Translations under genes and position numbers: made by a program
The notes under the pieces: generated by a model
Database searches by the model: none
What the model was told of the DNA's origin: nothing
Seen by the model: the letters and a program-made list of their open reading frames with translations, nothing else
In this document: positions 58,504 to 64,000 of the stretch, one piece after another
How the letters are laid out: every line of letters starts with the position of its first letter
How positions within the stretch are numbered: position 1 is the stretch's first letter
Assembly: GCF_042661465.1 (NCBI RefSeq)
Contig: NZ_JBHSWE010000001.1
Location: forward strand, 4,588,001 to 4,652,000
Direction of reading: 5' to 3'
Length of the DNA stretch: 64,000 nt
From: Marinobacterium_A aestuariivivens
Lineage (GTDB): Bacteria > Pseudomonadota > Gammaproteobacteria > Pseudomonadales > Balneatricaceae

Positions 58504-58980
58504 ATGTTCACTACCCCTGTCAAACGACTTGCCCGCTTCGTGCTGGTGGCAGGTCTCCTAACCGCCGCGTACGGCGTTCCGGCCCAGGACGAGGCGCAGC
58601 AGCCCTCGCTCTACGACCGGCTGGGCGGGTTGATGCCGATATCCGTCGTTGTCAGCGATTTCATCGATGTTGTGGTCGCCGACGACAGTCTCAACCAGAA
58701 CCCGGCCGTCGATGCGGCCCGGCAGGTCGTGCCGGCAGCCTATCTCAAATATCAGGTCACGGCACAGGTCTGCCAGGCGACCGGCGGCCCCTGCCAGTAC
58801 CAGGGGCGCGACATGAAAAGCGCCCACGCCCATCTCGGTATCACGCCCGGGGAATGGGAGCGGATGCTGGTACTGTTCGCACAGGTGCTGGACAAGCATC
58901 AGGTGCCGGAGGCCGAGCAGGGCGAGCTGGTCGCGATCGTCGAATCCACCCGGGCGGATATAGTCACCAGGAGCGAGTGA
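58504..58980 (+). CDS. Exported group 1 truncated haemoglobin-like protein
   Basis: A 158-aa protein with a signal peptide ([18 protein letters not shown]) and a truncated globin fold of about 125 residues: [29 protein letters not shown] (helices A-B), [40 protein letters not shown] with the proximal His in SAHAHLG. Group 1 globins bind O2 or NO. An exported form suggests a periplasmic or membrane-linked role. The ATG at 58504 with GAGGAG six bases before it is preferred over an ATG at 58498 that overlaps the ribosome site. It lies 178 bases before pqqA. Confidence 0.82.
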
Positions 58981-59068
58981 CCGCGCACCCACCGGAGCCA
59001 GCTACCGGAGCCGGCCGGCTTCCGCTCCTACAGGTCATCTACTACCTATTCAGGCCGGTTTTAGTCCC

Positions 59069-59078
59069 AAAGTACCAT
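59069..59078 (+). promoter_or_regulatory. AAAGTACCAT element before pqqA
   Basis: Matches the AAAGTACTAT before exaC with one difference and lies 81 bases before the pqqA start. It may be a shared regulator site of the alcohol-oxidation genes; the motif is short. Confidence 0.3.
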
Positions 59079-59158
59079 ACTGCCCGCCGCCGTCGGTTCC
59101 TATCATCGGTACAGAGGATGCGATTCGTCCTTCCGACAACAACAAAGAGGAATCAATC

Positions 59159-59230
59159 ATGTGGACTAAACCGGCTTACACCGACCTGCGCATCGGCTTC
59201 GAAGTCACCATGTACTTCGCCAACCGTTAA
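59159..59230 (+). CDS. pqqA: PQQ precursor peptide PqqA
   Basis: A 23-residue peptide with core [13 protein letters not shown] at its C-terminal half. The conserved Glu and Tyr in E-V-T-M-Y are linked by PqqE and become the PQQ skeleton. AAAGAGGAA precedes the ATG. The gene is too short for routine ORF calling. It heads the pqqABCDE cluster; a hairpin follows before pqqB. Confidence 0.96.
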
Positions 59231-59233
59231 GGC

Positions 59234-59261
59234 GCCGGAGGCCTTCGGGCTTCCTTCCGGC
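59234..59261 (+). terminator. Hairpin between pqqA and pqqB, possible attenuator
   Basis: GCCGGA pairs with TCCGGC with an extended GG/CC step and a short loop, directly after the pqqA stop. There is no long T-run. Such a hairpin would let pqqA be made in excess of the downstream enzymes. Confidence 0.45.
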
Positions 59262-59345
59262 CCCGGTGACTCAGGGGCCGCAGCTTCTTCGCAGGCAGGC
59301 GCGGCCTGCCTGACCCAAGTCAGACCAGCCGAAGACAGAATAACA

Positions 59346-60266
59346 ATGAAAATTCAGATTCTCGGTTCCGCGGCCGGAGGCGGTTTTCCGCAGTGGAACT
59401 GCAATTGCCACAATTGTCACGGGCTGCGCCAGGGAACTCTGAAGGCCCGCGCCCGCACCCAGTCGTCGATCGCGATCAGCGCCGACGGCATCCGCTGGAT
59501 TCTGTTCAATACCTCTCCCGATATCCGTGCCCAGCTCGAATCCTTCGGGCCGATGCAGCCGGCCCGCAGCGTGCGCGATACCGGCATCGCGGCGGTCGTG
59601 CTGATGGACAGCCAGATCGACCACAGCACCGGGCTGCTGATGCTGCGCGAGGGCTGTCCGCACGAGGTCTGGTGCACCGAGCGCGTGCATCGGGATCTCA
59701 GCGAAAGCTTTCCGATCTTCCGCATGCTGGAGCACTGGAACGGCGGCCTCAAATGGAACCGGGTGCCGGTCGAGGCGGGGCAGAGCAGTTTCGTGATACC
59801 GCAGGTGCCGGAACTGACCCTGACCGCGGTACCGCTGACCAGCAGCGCGCCGCCGTACTCGCCGCACCGTGCCGATCCGCATCCGGGTGACAATATCGGC
59901 ATGCTGGTCACCGACCGGCGCAGCGGCAAGTCGCTGTTCTACGCCCCGGGTCTCGGGGTCATCGAGCCGCACCTGCTGCCCTTCATGCAGGAGGCCGACT
60001 GCCTGCTGGTGGATGGCACCATCTGGCGCGACGACGAGCTGATCGAGTCCGGTGTCGGCACCAAGCTGGGGCAGGAGATGGGGCATCTGGCACTGTCCGG
60101 CGAGGGCGGCATGATCGAATTCCTCGACAGCCTGGCGAAGCCGCGCAAGGTGCTGATTCATATCAACAACACCAATCCGATTCTCGACGAGGACTCTGCC
60201 GAGCGCGCAGAGCTCGAACGTCATGGTATCGAGGTCTCCCACGACGGCCTGTCGATCGAACTCTAG
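59346..60266 (+). CDS. pqqB: PQQ biosynthesis protein PqqB
   Basis: A 306-aa metallo-beta-lactamase-fold protein. The PqqB signature ILGSAAGGGFPQWNCNCHNC opens the protein and includes the Cys-rich zinc site; IAAVVLMDSQIDHSTGLLMLRE, SFVIPQVPELTLTAVPLTS and FYAPGLGVIEPHLLPFM follow. PqqB is thought to hydroxylate the tyrosine of the cross-linked intermediate after peptide release. The ATG at 59346 is chosen by the conserved start; the ribosome site is weak, so coupling to pqqA is likely. pqqC starts 12 bases after its stop. Confidence 0.96.
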   Translation: MKIQILGSAAGGGFPQWNCNCHNCHGLRQGTLKARARTQSSIAISADGIRWILFNTSPDIRAQLESFGPMQPARSVRDTGIAAVVLMDSQIDHSTGLLMLREGCPHEVWCTERVHRDLSESFPIFRMLEHWNGGLKWNRVPVEAGQSSFVIPQVPELTLTAVPLTSSAPPYSPHRADPHPGDNIGMLVTDRRSGKSLFYAPGLGVIEPHLLPFMQEADCLLVDGTIWRDDELIESGVGTKLGQEMGHLALSGEGGMIEFLDSLAKPRKVLIHINNTNPILDEDSAERAELERHGIEVSHDGLSIEL

Positions 60267-60277
60267 GAGGTCCGCTG

Positions 60278-61051
60278 ATGAACAGCATCGTAACCGAAAC
60301 CACCGAGCGGGCGCCGCTTTCGGGGGAGGCGTTCGAACAGGCACTGCGTGCCAAGGGCGACCTTTACCATATTCACCACCCCTACCACCGGGCGATGTAC
60401 GCAGGCAGCTGTACCCCCGAGCAGATTCGCGGATGGGTGGCCAACCGCTTCTATTACCAGATCAGCATTCCGGTCAAGGATGCCGCCATCATGGCCAATT
60501 GCCCCGACCGCGAAACCCGCAAGCTCTGGGTGCAGCGGGTCCTGGATCACGACGGTTACGGCGGTGCCGAGGGCGGCATCGAGGCCTGGCTGCGGCTCGG
60601 CGAGGCCGTGGGCCTCAGCCGTGACGAGATCCTGTCCCAGGAACATGTGCTGCCGGGCGTGCGCTTCGCCGTCGACGCCTACGTCAACTTCGCCCGTCGC
60701 GCGACCTGGCAGGAGGCGGCCAGTTCGTCGCTGACCGAGCTGTTCGCGCCGACCATTCACCAGTCCCGTCTTGACAGCTGGCCGCAGCACTATCCCTGGA
60801 TCGACGCCGCCGGCTACCAGTATTTCCGCAACCGCCTGACCGAGGCGCGCCGCGACGTCGAGCATGGTCTGGCGATTACCCTTGATCATTACCGTACACG
60901 AGAGGCGCAGGAACGGATGCTCGAGATCCTGCAGTTCAAGCTCGATGTGCTCTGGAGCATGCTCGATGCGATGACCCTGGCCTATGAGCTCGACCGTCCG
61001 CCCTATCATACGGTGACCTCCGAGCGGGTCTATCACAGGGGACTCTTCTGA
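60278..61051 (+). CDS. pqqC: Pyrroloquinoline-quinone synthase PqqC
   Basis: A 257-aa all-helical oxidase. It performs the last step, ring closure and eight-electron oxidation of the precursor using O2 without a cofactor. IHHPYHRAMYAGSCTPEQIRGWVANRFYYQISIPVKDAAIMANC is near residue 33, and EHVLPGVRFAVDAYVNFARR with the active-site His and TIHQSRLDSWPQHYPWI follow. Its ribosome site TAGGAGG overlaps the pqqB stop, and its TGATG stop/start overlaps pqqD, indicating coupled translation. Confidence 0.97.
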   Translation: MNSIVTETTERAPLSGEAFEQALRAKGDLYHIHHPYHRAMYAGSCTPEQIRGWVANRFYYQISIPVKDAAIMANCPDRETRKLWVQRVLDHDGYGGAEGGIEAWLRLGEAVGLSRDEILSQEHVLPGVRFAVDAYVNFARRATWQEAASSSLTELFAPTIHQSRLDSWPQHYPWIDAAGYQYFRNRLTEARRDVEHGLAITLDHYRTREAQERMLEILQFKLDVLWSMLDAMTLAYELDRPPYHTVTSERVYHRGLF

Positions 61052-61320
61052 TGAACGAAAACTGCGTACCGCGTTTCAATCCGCTGTTTCGCTTCCAGTG
61101 GGAGAAGGCGCAGGACTGCTATGTGCTGCTCTATCCCGAAGGCATGATCAAGCTCAACCCCAGTGGCGGTGAGATCCTGGCGCTGGTCGACGGTCGTCGT
61201 ACGCTGGCCGATATTACGCGTACCCTGCAGCAGAAATTTCCGGATGCCGGTGGCCTGAGCCACGACGTCCGGGAGTTTTTCGGAGTCGCCCATGAACAGA
61301 ACTGGATCAGGCTGCACTGA
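61051..61320 (+). CDS. pqqD: PQQ peptide chaperone PqqD
   Basis: An 89-aa peptide-binding protein (RiPP recognition element) that presents PqqA to PqqE. FNPLFRFQWEKAQDCYVLLYPEGMIKLNPSGGEILALVDGRRTLADI covers the winged-helix-like fold. It overlaps pqqC by one base and pqqE by 29 bases, an arrangement close to fusions known in other organisms. Confidence 0.95.
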   Translation: MNENCVPRFNPLFRFQWEKAQDCYVLLYPEGMIKLNPSGGEILALVDGRRTLADITRTLQQKFPDAGGLSHDVREFFGVAHEQNWIRLH

Positions 61321-62458
61321 GGCCCTGTTGCCCGAAGGCCGGGAGAAGCCGGCCGGCCAACCCCTCTGGTTGCTGGCCGAGCTGACCTACAAGTGTCCGC
61401 TGCAGTGTCCCTACTGCTCCAATCCGCTGGACTTCGCCCGCCATGGCGAGGAGTTGACGACCGACCAGTGGATCAGGGTTTTGCGGGAGGCGCGCGAACT
61501 CGGTGCGGCCCAGCTGGGTTTTTCCGGCGGCGAGCCGCTGACGAGACCCGATCTGGTCGACCTGATCCGCGAAGCGCGCCAGCTTGGCTACTACAGCAAC
61601 CTCATCACCTCGGGCATCGGTCTCACCGAACGCAAGGTCGCGGACTTTCGCGAGGCCGGTCTCGATCATATCCAGGTCAGCTTTCAGGCCAGCGACGAGG
61701 AGGTCAACAACATGCTGGCCGGCTCCGCCAAGGCCTTCGCGCAGAAACTGAAGATGGCGCGGGAGGTCAAGGCCCAGGGCTATCCGATGGTGCTGAACTT
61801 CGTCACCCATCGTCACAATATCGATCGTATCGACCGCATTATCGAACTCTGCATCGAACTCGAAGCCGACTACGTGGAACTGGCGACCTGCCAGTATTAC
61901 GGCTGGGCCTACGAGAACCGTGCCGAACTGCTGCCGACCCGGGCCCAGCTCGAGCGGGCCGAACGCATCACCAACGAATACCGCGAAAGGCTCGCGGCAG
62001 CCGGTAACCCGATCAGGCTGATCTTCGTGACGCCCGATTATTATGAAGAGCGTCCCAAGGGCTGCATGAACGGCTGGGGCCAGATCTTTCTGACCGTGAC
62101 CCCCGACGGTACCGCGCTGCCGTGTCACAGCGCACGCCAGTTGCCGGTCGAGTTTCCCAGTGTGAAGCAGCAGTCCCTCGGCGACATCTGGTACCGCTCC
62201 TTCGGTTTCAATCACTTCCGCGGCGACGACTGGATGAAGGAGCCCTGTCGCTCCTGCGACGAAAAGGAAAAGGACTTCGGCGGCTGCCGCTGCCAGGCCT
62301 ACATGATGACCGGCGATGCGGCCAATGCCGATCCGGTGTGCAGCAAGTCGCCGCACCACGACCTGATCGTGCAGGCCCGGGAGGCGGCTGAAAACCCTGC
62401 CGGGACCGGCTTTACCTACCGCAACGAACGCAACAGCCGTGTCTTCTGCCGCGGCTGA
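61292..62458 (+). CDS. pqqE: PqqA peptide cyclase PqqE
   Basis: A 388-aa radical SAM/SPASM enzyme that joins Glu and Tyr side chains of PqqA. The radical SAM cluster is CPLQCPYC (Cys 35, 39 and 42), followed by GFSGGEPLTRPDLVDLI. The SPASM cysteines are in PKGCMNGWGQ, LPCHSARQLP, CRSCDEKEKDFGGCRCQAYMM and DPVCSKSPHH. The start at 61292 lies inside pqqD, so translation is coupled. The last 20 bases overlap the start of the peptidase gene. Confidence 0.96.
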   Translation: MNRTGSGCTEALLPEGREKPAGQPLWLLAELTYKCPLQCPYCSNPLDFARHGEELTTDQWIRVLREARELGAAQLGFSGGEPLTRPDLVDLIREARQLGYYSNLITSGIGLTERKVADFREAGLDHIQVSFQASDEEVNNMLAGSAKAFAQKLKMAREVKAQGYPMVLNFVTHRHNIDRIDRIIELCIELEADYVELATCQYYGWAYENRAELLPTRAQLERAERITNEYRERLAAAGNPIRLIFVTPDYYEERPKGCMNGWGQIFLTVTPDGTALPCHSARQLPVEFPSVKQQSLGDIWYRSFGFNHFRGDDWMKEPCRSCDEKEKDFGGCRCQAYMMTGDAANADPVCSKSPHHDLIVQAREAAENPAGTGFTYRNERNSRVFCRG

Positions 62459-64000
62459 GGCACCCCGTCTCGGCGCGGCCGACGCCTGCGTCGCGCAACG
62501 CGACTTCGCGGCCCTCAAGGTCGACAGGCAGGGTCTCTTCTGGGTCGAATACAACCCGGCGGACGGTTGCAACCGCATTGTCCGCCATCGTCATGGTCGT
62601 TCGCAGGTGCTCACCCCCGGCGGCTTCAGCGTGCGCAGCCGGGTCCATGAATATGGCGGCGGCGCCTGGTGCCTGGCGGACGACCGGCTGGTGTTCGTCA
62701 ACGACAGTGACCAGCAGCTCTGGCTGCAACCGCTGTCACCGCAGGCGGAGGAGGGCGGCTGCCCGCCGCTGCGCCTGACCGCCACGACGGATACGCGCTT
62801 TGGCGACCTGCTCTACGATCCGCACCGGCGCCGGATCATCGCGGTGGCCGAACGCCATGGCGACGATGGCGTCGTCAACAGCCTGGTGGCGGTGTCGCTC
62901 GGCAGCGGCCGGGTGCAGTGCCTGGCCCGGGGGCACGACTTCTACAGCTCCCCGTGCCTGAGCCCCAATGGCCGCTCGCTCGCCTGGCTGACCTGGGATC
63001 ACCCCGACCAGCCCTGGACCCGGAACCGGCTCTACTGCGCGCCACTGGACCGCGAGGGGCGCTGCCTGGCGCCCCGGCTGCTGGCCGGCCAGGGCAACGG
63101 AGAGGCGCTGTTCCAGCCCGGTTTCGATGCTGCCGGCGTGCTGCATGTGGTGAGCGATCGCAGCGGCTGGTGGAACCTCTACCGCCTGACACCGGGCGGG
63201 CGCTGGCACAATGTCTGCCCGCTGGACGCCGAGTTCGGCGTCGCCCAGTGGCAGCTCGGGCTTTCGACCTGGGTCGCCTTCGGCGACGGATGTTACGGCT
63301 GTAGCCTGGTCGAAAACGGCGAAGGGCGGCTGCGGCTGATACAGCCCGGCAGTGCAGCGGTCGCCGTGGCCGAAGATTACCGGCTGTTCCGCTCGCTATG
63401 CTGTGACGAACACTGTCTTTATAGCGTTGCCGAGGCGCCGGATCGCACGGTATCCATTCTGGCGATCGAGCGGCAAAGCGGGGAACAGACCCTGATCGCT
63501 GGCGGTACCCGGCCCGACCACCGGGTGTCGTTGCCGCAGCCGTTCAGCTGTCCGGTCGGCGATGGCGAGCGGGTTCACGGTTTTTCTACCCGCCGGCCGA
63601 GGCGGCGAATCCGCCGCCGCTGCTGATCATGACCCATGGCGGCCCCACGGCGACCAGCTATCCGGTCTACCGGCCTGCGCTGCAGTACTGGACCGGCCAT
63701 GGCTTTGCGGTGCTCGATCTCAATTACCGCGGCAGTGCCGGCTACGGCCGGGCATACCGGCACCGGCTCGCGGGCTGCTGGGGCTCGACCGATGTCGAGG
63801 ATGTCGCCGCGGCCATCGCGGGACTGACCGAACGGGGCCTGATCGACGCCGATCGGGTTTTCATTCGTGGCAACAGCGCCGGCGGCTACACCACTCTCAA
63901 CGCCCTGGCCAGCCTCGACGGGCTGCGCGCCGGCGCCAGCCTCTATGGCGTCAGCGATCCGCTGACGCTGGGCCAGGTCACCCACAAGTTCGAATCCCGC
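62439..64000 (+). CDS. S9-family prolyl-oligopeptidase-like protein, partial and frameshifted
   Basis: Starts with GTG at 62439 inside the end of pqqE and runs past the window edge. The N-terminal about 370 residues are a beta-propeller (SRVHEYGGGAWCLADDRLVFVND, SPNGRSLAWLTWDHPDQPW). The catalytic alpha/beta domain begins PPLLIMTHGGPTATSYPVY, with NYRGSAGYGRAYR and the nucleophile RGNSAGGYTTL; Asp and His lie outside. The frame breaks near 63583 (GGTTTTTCTACC); one extra T restores VHGFFYPPAEAANPPP. Peptidases of this type (called PqqH in some pseudomonads) often close pqq operons and may help degrade PqqA after cross-linking. Confidence 0.85.

Noticed and set aside
58476..59345. Plus-strand frame reading through the globin gene into pqqB
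   Set aside because: The pqqB part starts at its own ATG at 59346; upstream codons are out-of-frame globin and intergenic sequence.

Overview
The window is GC-rich, densely coded bacterial chromosome that reads as a gammaproteobacterium. The evidence is a Pseudomonas-type propionate cluster (GntR-prpB-prpC-acnD-prpF-prpD), a ppsR/ppsA pair with HexR-like boxes, a pqqABCDE cluster, an ExaC-type aldehyde dehydrogenase, polyhydroxyalkanoate genes (phaB and two phasins), two sigma-54-type promoters and REP-like intergenic palindromes. I cannot name the genus.

Layout. 1-438: start of pabB. 0.7-10.3 kb: alpha/beta hydrolase and the methylcitrate cycle operon. 10.4-13.8 kb: divergent ppsR and ppsA. 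14.1-18.4 kb: MscS-like channel, BCCT transporter, AraC regulator, DMT exporter. 18.4-19.6 kb: ISAs1-like insertion with an intact 10-bp target duplication. 19.8-24.5 kb: exaC, a saccharopine-dehydrogenase-like reductase with a DUF2269 protein, and xdhC. 24.5-26.7 kb: a scrapyard of truncated genes (Moco dehydrogenase, DUF1778/GNAT toxin-antitoxin, sugar-binding protein, IS6 end). 26.8-34.3 kb: two-domain metallophosphoesterase, tctA/tctB, ROK regulator, tctC, cyclic-nucleotide-binding protein. 34.7-35.2 kb: decayed class I aldolase. 35.3-40.5 kb: leftward bufferin-type operon (bufA-doxX-bufB-bufC-FMN protein-YeeE). 40.8-43.8 kb: orphan protein and two-component pair. 44.3-51.4 kb: phasin, AAA ATPase with a large dyad operator, phaB operon, two tandem double-glycine-leader peptides, CorA, second phasin. 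51.6-56.7 kb: methyltransferase, CBS protein and a sigma-54-driven chemoreceptor / NIT-like sensor / EAL unit. 56.8-59 kb: PA14 protein, aroE-like gene, exported truncated globin. 59.1-64 kb: pqqABCDE and the start of an S9 peptidase.

How the genes work together. Propionyl-CoA enters the methylcitrate cycle and leaves as pyruvate and succinate; PpsA with its kinase/phosphorylase PpsR carries pyruvate to PEP. PQQ plus ExaC suggests alcohol oxidation through a PQQ dehydrogenase encoded elsewhere. PhaB and the phasins serve PHA storage. The bufferin operon should make a cysteine-modified, probably copper-binding periplasmic peptide.

Quality warning. About twenty otherwise well conserved genes are broken by single-base indels, nearly all in short homopolymers and mostly deletions. 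This is best read as consensus error in the assembly. I annotate such genes at full length as CDS and give the break position. Genes that look genuinely decayed are typed pseudogene.

The most interesting parts are the two paralogous VRGG-leader peptides behind a sigma-54-like promoter (48.6-49.2 kb), the extended bufferin operon (35.3-40.5 kb), the chemoreceptor/NIT/EAL unit (53.2-56.7 kb) and the 17-bp element shared by the split tct genes.
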